Source of the DNA: an uncultured Clostridia bacterium
GTDB lineage: Bacteria > Bacillota > Clostridia > Lachnospirales > CAG-274
Direction: 5' to 3'
Length of the DNA: 64,000 bases
Assembly: GCA_949948985.1 (NCBI GenBank)
Contig: CATLIG010000004.1
Coordinates: 1-64,000, forward strand
Positions 26,294 through 34,840 of the stretch are shown here, piece by piece. The position numbers and the translations under genes are program-made. Every line of letters begins with the position of its first letter. The stretch's first letter is position 1. The notes beneath the pieces were generated by a model that made no database searches, was not told where the DNA came from, and worked only from the letters and a program-made list of their open reading frames with translations.

Positions 26294-27121
26294 TTATTCT
26301 TCCTGTGATAAAACCATTTTCGGGTCAGTACATCCATCATTATGCATAACTTTAAATTCAAGATGAGGTCCGAGTAAAGAACTTTTGTAAGATGGCTCAG
26401 ATAAATTGCCTATTACAGCGCCTTCGTCCACAATATCCCCTTCTTTTACAAGAACATTGTTCTGAAGCTGACTGTATGTAGACAACCAGCCGTTACCATG
26501 TTCAATGACAACAGACGTAAGATTTTCTTTATCCTGTGAAACCGATTTAACTTTTCCTTCCGCAGAAGCGGTAATATCATCTCCGACATTTCCCGATATA
26601 CATACAGAATCATTTGTTCTGTATTGGTCAAGCGTTTTATCATAAATTGCAGTTTCCATACTATAGTCCATAACAATCTGTCCGGCAAGAGGCCAGCTCA
26701 TTTCTTTTGAGTCATCAAAAAAAACATATTCATTTTTTGATTGTTTGTCATTTTCAGAAGATTTTTCTGATGTTTCATTATCATTTGAGTTCTTTTCATT
26801 TTCTTTTTTTGCCGATGTTTTAGTTTCAGATGTTTGTTCTGGTTTCTTTTTTTCCTGACTATCTTCTTTGGCTATAATACTTGGACTCTCTGTTTCAAGA
26901 GCTCCGCTTCCCGTAATCAAATTTTCACGATAACTTTTAACATCGCTTTGATTCGCCTGCTCAACTTTTGCCTGTTTTTCCTCATCTTTAGGTAACCTGC
27001 TATCATCTGTGTTGTTTGACGCTATTATTCCGGTCATTGTAATCACAATAGCGGCACAGGAATAAAGCGCAATCATAAAGCCCTTTTTATTGGTTAATTC
27101 CTTTAATTTATTTTTTTTCAA
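26294..27121 (-). CDS. spoIIQ: Stage II sporulation protein Q (LytM/M23-fold)
   Basis: Forespore membrane protein that forms the channel with SpoIIIAH during engulfment. The 275 residues have an N-terminal membrane helix (FMIALYSCAAIVITMTGIIAS, about 15-36), a long Ser/Lys/Glu-rich linker, and a C-terminal LytM domain (about 140-265; DITASAEGKVKSV, VVIEHGNGWLSTYSQL, VDEGAVIGNLSE, GPHLEFKV). The zinc ligands are degenerate: TNDSV replaces the first His-x-x-x-Asp and HLEF replaces HxHF, so it is probably non-catalytic. TTG 27121 is best placed after GGAGG; GTG 27130 overlaps it. Confidence 0.88.
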   Translation of the reverse strand: MKKNKLKELTNKKGFMIALYSCAAIVITMTGIIASNNTDDSRLPKDEEKQAKVEQANQSDVKSYRENLITGSGALETESPSIIAKEDSQEKKKPEQTSETKTSAKKENEKNSNDNETSEKSSENDKQSKNEYVFFDDSKEMSWPLAGQIVMDYSMETAIYDKTLDQYRTNDSVCISGNVGDDITASAEGKVKSVSQDKENLTSVVIEHGNGWLSTYSQLQNNVLVKEGDIVDEGAVIGNLSEPSYKSSLLGPHLEFKVMHNDGCTDPKMVLSQEE

Positions 27122-27196
27122 TAATAACACCTCCGTTAATTATTATTGTCTGTATTCGGTGTTATTATTCACTTGTTATAAAAAATAAAAAATTTT

Positions 27197-27928
27197 TCAG
27201 AGCATTTTTATAAATTCTTTTTTCAGTCTTACAATAATCTTTTTTTCAAGTCTTGATATATAAGATTGAGATATTCCAAGCATATCGGCAACCTCTTTTT
27301 GTGTTTTTTCATCACCGTTTCCATCAAGTCCAAATCTTAGTGTAACAATCTTTTTTTCTCTTTTTGAAAGTTTTTCAATGGCTTTCCCCAGTAAATCTCT
27401 GTCAACTTCTTCCTCAATATTTTTAGATATAACATCAACGTCTGTTCCAAGAATATCTGAAAGTAAAAGTTCATTTCCTTCCCAGTCAACATTAAGAGGT
27501 TCATCTATAGAAACCTCTGTTTTTATTTTTGTTGTTCTTCTAAGATGCATAAGAATTTCATTTTCAATACACCTTGAGGCATACGTTGCAAGTTTAATAT
27601 TTTTATCCGTTTTAAAAGTATTTATCGCTTTTATAAGACCTATAGTTCCTATAGAAATCAAGTCTTCAACATTAACCCCTGTATTTTCAAATTTTCTCGC
27701 TATATAAACAACCAGCCGTAGATTTCTCTCAATAAGAATAGATTTTGCCTCTTCCTCATCTTCCCCGCCAAGTTTCATAAGTATCTCATTTTCTTCTTCA
27801 TGAGTAAGTGGCGGAGGAAGCACATCTGTACCGCCTATGTAATAAATAGTGCCTTCATGAAAAATATCAGATGACTCATAGTATTTAATTTTTTTTATAA
27901 CATTATTAATAATATCAATAATCCTCAA
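27197..27928 (-). CDS. sigE: RNA polymerase sporulation sigma factor SigE
   Basis: Mother-cell sigma factor made as pro-SigE and activated by SpoIIGA cleavage. The 243 residues include a hydrophobic amphipathic pro-sequence ([16 protein letters not shown]), [10 protein letters not shown] (region 1.2 start), region 2 ([34 protein letters not shown]...[17 protein letters not shown]) and region 4 ([35 protein letters not shown]). TTG 27928 is preferred because GGAGGG is 7 bases before it; TTG 27943 overlaps that site. A family A repeat separates it from spoIIGA. Confidence 0.95.
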   Translation of the reverse strand: MRIIDIINNVIKKIKYYESSDIFHEGTIYYIGGTDVLPPPLTHEEENEILMKLGGEDEEEAKSILIERNLRLVVYIARKFENTGVNVEDLISIGTIGLIKAINTFKTDKNIKLATYASRCIENEILMHLRRTTKIKTEVSIDEPLNVDWEGNELLLSDILGTDVDVISKNIEEEVDRDLLGKAIEKLSKREKKIVTLRFGLDGNGDEKTQKEVADMLGISQSYISRLEKKIIVRLKKEFIKML

Positions 27929-27992
27929 AATAATTCCCTCCAAAAATATAAAATAATTAAAATCAAGACAATATTTTCAAACATATTTATCA

Positions 27993-28154
27993 TATAGTCA
28001 ATCAACTTAAAAATAAACAAGCTCGGCATATGAAAATTATTTTTACTGTGTTATCATCACCCGGTGCAGGACCATGCCTATGCCGGCCAACGGCAACGCA
28101 ACAAAAAGGATTTTTAGCCGCCGAACTTACTTATTTTTAAATTGATTAACTATA
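27993..28154. repeat. Family A repeat between spoIIGA and sigE
   Basis: 162-bp copy with TATAGTCAATCAACTTAAAA and AAATTGATTAACTATA ends, GCAGGACCATGCCTATGCC apex. It sits in a normally tight bicistronic junction, 65 bases before the sigE start. Confidence 0.9.
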
Positions 28155-28201
28155 CTATAGTAATTCGTAAATTTTTAATACAAAACATTAAATATCTTTG
28201 T

Positions 28202-29140
28202 TCATTCTTTTATTGTTTCTCTATGGGTATACTCAATATTCTCAATCATTTTTGGATTTAACAACGCATTATAATCGTTTTTTTCGGATAATTTAAAATT
28301 ATATATCCCAATAACCGGTGTTTCAAAACAAAGATTTTTTTCAGAATATATAACAGCCTTATCGGTCAATAACCCAACAATCGCCCCTTTTCTTTTTCCA
28401 AGACTTGAAAAAGGTATAATTCTTATTCTACGTGAAAAATCATCAAAACTAAAATACTCATATATTTTTTCCCCATCGCCATTTTTATCATTCTCAAAAA
28501 ACTCTTTAAAATTATCAGGAATAATTTCTTTAACCGCATTAAACTCAGAAATAATAACCGGTTTTCCACTAATAGGCTCATATAATGAATTTCCTGTATC
28601 GACAAGTGCTTTAAGCTTAATTTTTTTATCTTCAAAAAAAATCATTACGTCATAAAACACCTGCTTTTTTACTGTAATTTTTTTATACCATATAGTAATA
28701 AATTTTATCAGTATATAAAAACCTGAAATCGAAAAAATCAAAAATTTCAACGAAAAATTATGTATATATATATTTACAAAATCTCCTATAAAATCAGATA
28801 TATTTATAAAATAAAACATAGCTGACGCAAAGCCTCCAAGGGCAAAAGAAATTATAGCGGCAATAATGGTGGTTTTTAAAAGTTCTTTTACACTATCCGC
28901 CCCAAAAGTAATAAAAACTGATAAAAAAAATATAACAATAACACCAACAGGGTTATATAAATATTCCGATAAAACAGTAAAAACCAGTAAGCAGTATAAA
29001 ACAGCCGCTGTAAATGCTCCAAAAATCAATCTTTTTTTAGATATTTTTTTTGAAATAAACTTTTGAGTTATATAAAATATAAAAAGGTCCATAAAAAAAT
29101 TAATAAAAAAAACAATATCCGCATATACTTCCAGAAACAT
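28202..29140 (-). CDS. spoIIGA: Sigma-E processing peptidase SpoIIGA
   Basis: Membrane aspartic protease that cleaves pro-SigE at the septum. About 312 residues with five N-terminal membrane helices (FFINFFMDLFIFYITQ first) and a C-terminal protease domain carrying the catalytic LVDTGNSLYEPISGKPVII (DTGN, about 182-200). The start is uncertain. ATG 29140 is used here, but it touches the ribosome site GAGGTG. A CTG at 29134 is better spaced and aligns with Met1 of the B. subtilis protein as I remember it. sigE follows downstream beyond the repeat. Confidence 0.92.
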   Translation of the reverse strand: MFLEVYADIVFFINFFMDLFIFYITQKFISKKISKKRLIFGAFTAAVLYCLLVFTVLSEYLYNPVGVIVIFFLSVFITFGADSVKELLKTTIIAAIISFALGGFASAMFYFINISDFIGDFVNIYIHNFSLKFLIFSISGFYILIKFITIWYKKITVKKQVFYDVMIFFEDKKIKLKALVDTGNSLYEPISGKPVIISEFNAVKEIIPDNFKEFFENDKNGDGEKIYEYFSFDDFSRRIRIIPFSSLGKRKGAIVGLLTDKAVIYSEKNLCFETPVIGIYNFKLSEKNDYNALLNPKMIENIEYTHRETIKE

Positions 29141-29385
29141 CACCTCAGATTTACAACCATACAAAATAATTTTTTAATACAGTTATTATTTATTGACTTA
29201 TAAAAAAATTATAATAAACATCATTCAAATATTTTGTAGTATTTATTAACGTTAAAAAAAAAATAAAACGACACTTACGCACAATTTTTTTGCCATTTTA
29301 CAAAAATAATAAAATAATTTATTATATCCGGTTATATAACCGTTAAAATATCAGGTATTGTCATTTTTATCCATATTAAATTTTT

Positions 29386-29530
29386 TATAGGCAATTCCAG
29401 AATAGTGTAAGAAAATAAAAACTATTTTATTCAATATTTCTTAATACTTTCGGTATTTAAAAAACAAAACATCTTTTGCTAAAATATAAAATAAAATATT
29501 TTTTATACCTATACTAGAATTGCTGTTATA
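29386..29530. repeat. Family E palindromic repeat, copy 1
   Basis: Ends TATAGGCAATTCCAGAATAG and ATACTAGAATTGCTGTTATA; interior AACTATTTTATTCAATATTTC and CAAAACATCTTTTGCTAAAAT shared with 34173-34322. Its right end adjoins the next family A copy. Confidence 0.6.
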
Positions 29531-29850
29531 GTCAATCAGCTTGAAAATGAGAAAAAGGAGGCGAGCTAAAAATTATTTTTATAAGGCGGCGTAGAGGGCA
29601 TAGCCGATTGCCTACGCCGACCGACGGCAATGCGGCAAAAAGGATTTTTAACCGCTGAACTTACTTATTTTTATAGCAATCCAATTTAAAAATGAACAAA
29701 AGGAGATGAGATAAAATTTATTTTCGCAAGGCACCGGAAGGAGAGCATAGTCGAATGCCTATGCCGACTGACGGCAACGCAGCGAAAATAAATTTTAGCC
29801 ATCGAACTTGTTTATTTTTAGGTTGGATTGCTATAAGTTGATTGACTATA
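29527..29850. repeat. Family A repeat interrupted by a related repeat
   Basis: The outer family A copy begins TATAGTCAATCAGCTTGAAAATG and ends AAGTTGATTGACTATA, but its right arm is split after CTTACTTATTTTTA by an inserted element (29672-29835). Removing the insert and one TA restores a normal family A arm. Confidence 0.9.
29672..29835. repeat. Family A' repeat (TAGCAATCCAA ends) inserted in family A
   Basis: 164 bp including flanking TA on both sides. Ends TAGCAATCCAATTTAAAAATG and TTTTTAGGTTGGATTGCTA; interior resembles family A (GGCACCGGAAGGAGAGCATAG; GCCTATGCCGACTGACGGC). A sister family with different tips, with TA duplicated at the target. Confidence 0.9.
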
Positions 29851-30099
29851 AATCCCTTTATTTACATTTCATTTAAAATTTAACTTCTACAGCTATTCAC
29901 AAAATTTTTACAAATAAATTTAATTTTTTCTCATATGTAATTTTAAGTGTTTGTACAAAAAAATATATATTTTTTATACAAATTTTTAATTTTAAAATTT
30001 TATTATTCAAAGAACACTTGACATTATTCTCACAATATATTATATTCAAACTATGGAATTTTTATCTTTATCAATTAAACAATGCATTGGAGAGATTTT

Positions 30100-31164
30100 A
30101 TGAAATATAAACCCTTAATTATAGGCGATTTAATCGCACCTGTCCCTATCGTACAAGGAGGTATGGGCGTTGGAATCAGCCTTTCAGGTTTGGCATCTGC
30201 CGTTGCTTCTTGCGGAGGAATAGGTGTTATTTCCGCCGCACAGCCTGGTTTTAGGGAGTCTGACTTTTTAACAAATACTATTGAGGCAAATATGCGTGCT
30301 CTTGCGCGTGAAATAAAAACAGCAAAGAAAAACTCAAACAACGGAATAATAGGCGTAAATATAATGGTGGCGCTTAATAATTACGATGATTATGTAAAAT
30401 GCTGTATAGAAAACAATGCCGATATAATAATTTCCGGAGCTGGACTTCCTATGAAATTACCGGAGCTTACAAACGGCTCAGATATAAAAATAGCACCAAT
30501 AGTGTCATCATTAAAAGCGGCTAAAGTTATATTACAGAGATGGGATAAACGTTATTCTAAAACTGCTGATTTAATTGTTATTGAAGGACCAAAAGCCGGT
30601 GGTCATCTTGGATTTCATTCAGATGAAGCTGAACACTTAGAAAACATAGATAACGAAATAAAATTAATAATAGAATATAAAAAAGAATTTGAGGACAAAT
30701 ATAATAAACATATTCCTGTCGTTTTCGGCGGCGGTGTTTTTTCAAGTTCTGATATGTCGCATTATATATATGATATAGGAACAGATGGTGTACAAGTCGC
30801 AACAAGATTTGTCGCCACAAAAGAGTGTGACGCTGACGATGCTTTTAAAAACGCTTATATAAACTCAAAAAAAGAAGATATAGGCATTATAAAAAGTCCT
30901 GTTGGTATGCCTGGCCGCGCTATTTTAAATTCTTATATTAAAAAAACCGCTCTTTCACGTGACCCTGTGACTAATTGTTTTAGATGTATTCATAAATGTA
31001 ATCCCGCCGAAACACCTTATTGTTTATCCAAGGCACTTTTTAATGCCGCAAACGGTGATTTGGATAACGCTCTTATATTCTGTGGTGAAAATGCTTATAA
31101 AATCAATGAAATTACAACAGTAAAAGATGTCATTGAAAATCTTTTAAATTATAGCATTTCTTAA
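30100..31164 (+). CDS. Nitronate monooxygenase / FabK-like FMN enzyme
   Basis: FMN-dependent TIM-barrel protein of the 2-nitropropane dioxygenase family, 354 residues. Motifs: PIVQGGMGVGISLSGLASAVA (about 14-34), GIIGVNIMVALNNY, IIISGAGLPMKLPEL, the VIEGPKAGGHLGFHS loop with the family His, and PVVFGGGVFSSSDM followed by VQVATRFVATKECDAD. A C-terminal Cys cluster (CFRCIHKCNPAETPYC) is usual for the clostridial branch. It may oxidise nitronates or reduce enoyl-ACP; I cannot decide. ATG 30100 follows GGAGA; single gene with a terminator. Confidence 0.88.
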   Translation: MKYKPLIIGDLIAPVPIVQGGMGVGISLSGLASAVASCGGIGVISAAQPGFRESDFLTNTIEANMRALAREIKTAKKNSNNGIIGVNIMVALNNYDDYVKCCIENNADIIISGAGLPMKLPELTNGSDIKIAPIVSSLKAAKVILQRWDKRYSKTADLIVIEGPKAGGHLGFHSDEAEHLENIDNEIKLIIEYKKEFEDKYNKHIPVVFGGGVFSSSDMSHYIYDIGTDGVQVATRFVATKECDADDAFKNAYINSKKEDIGIIKSPVGMPGRAILNSYIKKTALSRDPVTNCFRCIHKCNPAETPYCLSKALFNAANGDLDNALIFCGENAYKINEITTVKDVIENLLNYSIS

Positions 31165-31174
31165 AATTAATAAT

Positions 31175-31216
31175 AAAACCGGATTATCGTAAAAATACGA
31201 TGATTCGGTTTTTATT
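31175..31216 (+). terminator. Terminator of the nitronate monooxygenase-like gene
   Basis: 17-bp stem AAAACCGGATTATCGTA / TACGATGATTCGGTTTT (two G-U pairs), tetraloop AAAA, T-run after. Confidence 0.9.
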
Positions 31217-31244
31217 ATATTTAATTTTTATATTTTACTACAGC

Positions 31245-31261
31245 TATAGTCAATCAGCTTA
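31245..31261. repeat. Family A left-end fragment
   Basis: TATAGTCAATCAGCTTA alone, with no matching right half; a decayed or truncated copy. The rest of the gap to 31516 is AT-rich with no gene. Confidence 0.55.
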
Positions 31262-31516
31262 ATATAGTTTTTATTACCTTATAATATATGTATAATCACT
31301 GTATATTTATATGTCATAACCCTATATTATAAAAAAATACTTTTTTTTATAAAAAACTCTTCCCATACATAGTATTTTATGCTATAATATAAATTAAAGA
31401 TTATAATTTGAAAATCATTTCAAATTATCTTTAAAAAATAAATGATAAAAATTCCATAATTACCATAAAAAAAGTAACATTTAAAATATTAATGACTATA
31501 TAAAAGAGGTGTAATT

Positions 31517-32068
31517 GTGAATATTAATGAATTTAAAAATGCTATTGATGAAATTTCATCTTTAGAAATAATAGAAATGTCACAAATTCCCGATATACCA
31601 TTATATATGGATCAAATAACAACTTTTTTCGAGGATAAACTTAAATCGACAAAAAGAAATGACGAAGATAAAATTTTGACAAAAACTATGATAAATAATT
31701 ATACAAAATCTGAGCTTCTTAATCCGCCAATAAAAAAGAAATATTCTAAAGAACATATACTTTCATTAATTTTAATATATCATCTAAAATCAATACTTTC
31801 TATAAATGATATAAAAAAAATTCTTGAAAATTTTAAAAACTCCACAGAATTATTATATTCAAATTTTATTGAAATACAAAAGAATAATAACTCCGAATTA
31901 AATAATGAATTATCAAATCATATAGAAAAAATAACAAATATTTGTTCTGATGAAAAATCAGCTGTTTGTTCAATAATATTAATGCTTATACATCAGGCAA
32001 ATATTAGAAAACAGCTTGCTGAAAAACTTATAGACAATTATTTTTCGGAGAGTGATTCAGAGTGTTAA
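31517..32068 (+). CDS. DUF1836 domain protein
   Basis: 183 residues matching the DUF1836 pattern: IPDIPLYMDQITTFFEDKL (about 24-42), LTKTMINNYTKSELLNPPIKKKYSKEHILSLILIYHLKSILSINDIKKIL. The first half looks like a MerR-like winged helix, suggesting nucleic acid binding; function is unknown. Start codon is GTG 31517 after AAAGAGGTG. The last codons overlap the start of the next gene by 7 bases, indicating an operon with the NusG-II and Gx transporter genes. Confidence 0.88.
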   Translation: MNINEFKNAIDEISSLEIIEMSQIPDIPLYMDQITTFFEDKLKSTKRNDEDKILTKTMINNYTKSELLNPPIKKKYSKEHILSLILIYHLKSILSINDIKKILENFKNSTELLYSNFIEIQKNNNSELNNELSNHIEKITNICSDEKSAVCSIILMLIHQANIRKQLAEKLIDNYFSESDSEC

Positions 32069-32445
32069 AATTAAAAAAAACAGATTTATTAATAATACTA
32101 ATACTAATTCTGTCTGCCCTATTAATTTATTTTATATTTTATATAAATAATAGTAATTCGGATAAAAACACAGCAGCTGAAATTTTAATAAACGGAAAAT
32201 CAGAGAAAATAATATCTCTTTTAGAAGATAAAACTTTTTCAATAGAAACCATTCCAAATATAAAATTTGAAATAAAAGATAAAAAAATAAGATTTATGGA
32301 ATCTGATTGTCCCGATAAAATTTGTGTAAATACAGGTTTTATAGGAACTTCCGGACAAACCGCGGTTTGTCTTCCAAATACTGTATCTGTCAAAATTATT
32401 CCTTTAAATAATGATAAAAATAATCTTGATATAATAGCGCAATAA
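32062..32445 (+). CDS. NusG domain II-containing membrane-anchored protein
   Basis: 127 residues: one N-terminal membrane helix (LLIILILILSALLIYFIFYI, about 9-28) followed by an extracytoplasmic NusG_II-like beta domain with the signature FMESDCPDKICVNTGFIGTSGQTAVCLPN, in which Cys residues are paired. Such proteins accompany Gx transporters and Rnf/FMN-binding systems in Clostridia; the role is unknown. GTG 32062 overlaps the DUF1836 gene, with GGAGA upstream. Confidence 0.9.
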   Translation: MLKLKKTDLLIILILILSALLIYFIFYINNSNSDKNTAAEILINGKSEKIISLLEDKTFSIETIPNIKFEIKDKKIRFMESDCPDKICVNTGFIGTSGQTAVCLPNTVSVKIIPLNNDKNNLDIIAQ

Positions 32446-32560
32446 ATATTTATGCCATAGCAATATTTTATAATTTCATTTTGGTTTTTTCACTTTTATT
32501 AATTATAAACCAAATGCATAGCATACAGTATTGACAATATTTTTCAGCAGGTGATAAATA

Positions 32561-33064
32561 ATGAGAACAAAAAATATAGCATTAAGCGGACTTATGCTTT
32601 CTTTAATTATCGTACTTTCAATAATTGAAAGCCTTTTTCCTGCCCTCCCCTTTCTTCCGATAGGTGTAAAACTTGGACTTTCGAATATAGTTATAATGTA
32701 TTCCATATTTTTTATAAATAAAAAAAATTCATTTTTTTTAGCTTTTTTTAAATCTTTTTTCGTTTTTTTAACAAGAGGTTTAATAGCATCATTATTAAGT
32801 TTTGGAGGAGGAATACTGTCAATATTAATAATAATATTATTTCTCTCTATTTTTAAAAATAAAATATCCTACCTGACATTAAGCATACTTGGCGCTGTTT
32901 TTCATAATATAGGTCAAATATCAGTTCTTGGAATCATAACAAATAATGTATATATTTTTTATTATTTACCTGTTTTAATAGTATCAGGAATTTTTATGGG
33001 AATAATAACAGGAGTACTTTTGCAAGCGATTATGCCGGCGTTTAAAAAAATTTTCAAAAAATAA
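32561..33064 (+). CDS. Gx transporter family membrane protein
   Basis: 167 residues with five or six membrane helices: ALSGLMLSLIIVLSIIESLFP, PIGVKLGLSNIVIMYSIFFI, RGLIASLLSFGGGILSILI, HNIGQISVLGIIT and VSGIFMGIITGVLLQAIM. This is the family formerly called heptaprenyl diphosphate synthase component I, now Gx transporter (ECF-S-like). The substrate is unknown; pairing with a NusG-II protein is standard. CAGGTGA precedes ATG, and a bidirectional terminator follows. Confidence 0.88.
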   Translation: MRTKNIALSGLMLSLIIVLSIIESLFPALPFLPIGVKLGLSNIVIMYSIFFINKKNSFFLAFFKSFFVFLTRGLIASLLSFGGGILSILIIILFLSIFKNKISYLTLSILGAVFHNIGQISVLGIITNNVYIFYYLPVLIVSGIFMGIITGVLLQAIMPAFKKIFKK

Positions 33065-33090
33065 GGGTATTCTTTTGCAATACCCTTATT
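33060..33090. terminator. Bidirectional terminator, Gx transporter / argF
   Basis: Perfect 12-bp stem AATAAGGGTATT/AATACCCTTATT with 7-base loop. On the minus strand it is followed by a T-rich run; on plus it covers the stop of the Gx gene. Confidence 0.8.
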
Positions 33091-33101
33091 AGGTCTGTTT
33101 T

Positions 33102-34046
33102 CTATCCTCTTATACTTCCAACCATAACAGCTTTAATTGTATGCATACGATTTTCGGCTTCATCAAACACAACAGATTGTCTGCTTTCAAATACTTCTTC
33201 CGTAACCTCTTTTTCTTTAACAGCCGGAAGACAATGCATAAAAATAGTACTATCTTTTCCTGTCATATTCATAACCTTACTGTTTACCTGATAAGGTGAC
33301 AACAATTTTATTCTTTCCGTAGCTTTATCTTCCTCACCCATAGAACACCATACATCTGTATAAATTACATCTGCGTCTTTAACCGCTTCTTCAATGTTAT
33401 CTGTAATTTTAACGCTTCCGCCGCTTATTTTTGAAAATTCACAGCATTCCTCAACAAGCTTTTCGTCAGGAAATAATTCTTTAGGTGAAGCAACAACAAA
33501 ATTAACACCAACCTTAGAAGAGCCAATCATTAAAGCATTAGACATATTGTTTCTTCCATCACCTATATAAACAAATTTAGTTCCCTCAATTCTTCCAAGA
33601 TGTTCTCTCATTGTAAGAAAATCCGCAAGAACTTGTGTAGGATGGTCCTCATCCGTAAGACCATTCCATACAGGAATACCACTATATTCAGCAAGTTTTT
33701 CAACAACCTCCTGAGAAAATCCCCTGAATTCAATTCCATCAAACATTCTTCCAAGAACTCTCGCCGTATCTTCAACAGATTCCTTATGACCAAGCTGAAT
33801 ATCATTTTTTCCAAGATATTCAGGATGAGCCCCCTCATCTATACAAGCCACTGTAAATGAACATCTGGTTCTTGTAGACGGCTTTTCAAAAATAAGCGCA
33901 ATGTTTTTATTAAGCATATTTTTTTCAAAAATTCCGTTTTTCTTTTTCTTTTTCAAATCTTCCGCAAGGTCAATAAGATATATAATTTCCTCCTTTGAAA
34001 AATCTTTCAAAGTAAGCAAACTTCTTCCTTTTAAGTTAATCGACAT
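33102..34046 (-). CDS. argF: Ornithine carbamoyltransferase
   Basis: Transfers carbamoyl from carbamoyl phosphate to ornithine (citrulline synthesis) or the reverse in arginine fermentation. The 314 residues have the carbamoyl-phosphate loop [12 protein letters not shown] (about 55-66), [12 protein letters not shown], the ornithine loop DVWCSMGEE and the Cys in MHCLPA (about 272). ATG 34046 follows GGAGG; upstream frame belongs to leader. No arcA, arcC or other arg genes are adjacent, so anabolic versus catabolic (arcB) use stays open. Confidence 0.95.
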   Translation of the reverse strand: MSINLKGRSLLTLKDFSKEEIIYLIDLAEDLKKKKKNGIFEKNMLNKNIALIFEKPSTRTRCSFTVACIDEGAHPEYLGKNDIQLGHKESVEDTARVLGRMFDGIEFRGFSQEVVEKLAEYSGIPVWNGLTDEDHPTQVLADFLTMREHLGRIEGTKFVYIGDGRNNMSNALMIGSSKVGVNFVVASPKELFPDEKLVEECCEFSKISGGSVKITDNIEEAVKDADVIYTDVWCSMGEEDKATERIKLLSPYQVNSKVMNMTGKDSTIFMHCLPAVKEKEVTEEVFESRQSVVFDEAENRMHTIKAVMVGSIRG

Positions 34047-34172
34047 TTTAAATTCCTCCAAAAATAAATTACTATAGCAAAACAAAAAAAATTCATTACT
34101 ACATTTAGACTTATTAAAAACTTGTTATTTGTTATTTTATTATTTTACTATAAATTAAACAAAATATTGTCT

Positions 34173-34322
34173 TATAAACAATTCCTGAAAAATTTCGGAA
34201 AGAAAAAAGTATTTTATTCAATATTTCCTTATGCTTTCAATGCTTAAAAACAAAACACCTTTTGCTGAAATTTTGAATAAAATATCTTTTTCTTAACTTA
34301 CCGGAATTGCTACAACTTTATA
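34173..34322. repeat. Family E palindromic repeat, copy 2
   Basis: TATAAACAATTCCTGAAAAA...AAAGTATTTTATTCAATATTTCC...AAAACACCTTTTGCTGAAATTTTGAATAAAATA...ACCGGAATTGC. Aligned with 29386-29530. Confidence 0.6.
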
Positions 34323-34385
34323 TTTTTTTATTATAGCAAAAAGAGTAAATTAAGTCAAGTATAGCATTTTCATTAAAATAAAAAG

Positions 34386-34564
34386 TATAATCAATCAACT
34401 TAAAAATTGAACAAGTTCAGCGGATAAAAATCCTTTTCGCTTTGCTACTCGCCTATGCGTTCCAGTCAGTCGGCATAGGCTACGGCTGCGCTCTCCTTCC
34501 ACTGCCTTGCGAAAATAATTTTTATCTCGCTTCCTTTTGCTCATTTTCAAGTTGATTGACTATA
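34386..34564. repeat. Family A repeat, divergent 179-bp copy
   Basis: Left tip TATAATCAATC has one change. The interior carries an extra segment (GCTACTCGCCTATGCGTTCCAG) so the apex is longer than in other copies. Confidence 0.85.
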
Positions 34565-34597
34565 ATAAAATTTTAAAATCAGCCAATAATATAATAA

Positions 34598-34750
34598 AAC
34601 CTGTTCAATAACCTGAGTAATAAGAATTGACACAAGTTTTTTACTATAATATAAATTTTATAGAAATTTTCTAAATATTTTAAAAAATCAGGCAAAGTAT
34701 GGCATAAAAAAATTTATAAAATTGTATTACATAGGTTATTGAATAGGTCA
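34598..34750. repeat. Family B palindromic repeat
   Basis: Ends AAACCTGTTCAATAACCT and AGGTTATTGAATAGGTC are clear inverted copies, with AAAAAATCAGGCAAAGTATGGC inside: the best-preserved uninterrupted family B copy. Confidence 0.75.
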
Positions 34751-34774
34751 GCAATTTGTAAAATTTTTAGTGAT

Positions 34775-34817
34775 AAAAAAAGTCCTGTAAAATATAATTC
34801 TTTACAAGACTTTTTTA
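34775..34817 (-). terminator. Terminator of the rnf operon
   Basis: On the minus strand AAAAAAGTCTTGTAAAG pairs with TTTACAGGACTTTTTT (one G-U), followed by a T-run, 24 bases after the rnfB stop. Confidence 0.85.
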
Positions 34818-34840
34818 TTACTTAATATAAAATTATCAAT

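Noticed and set aside
34047-34840. arc operon context for the ornithine carbamoyltransferase
   Set aside because: No arcA, arcC or transporter genes flank it; only repeats lie upstream, so a catabolic role cannot be supported.
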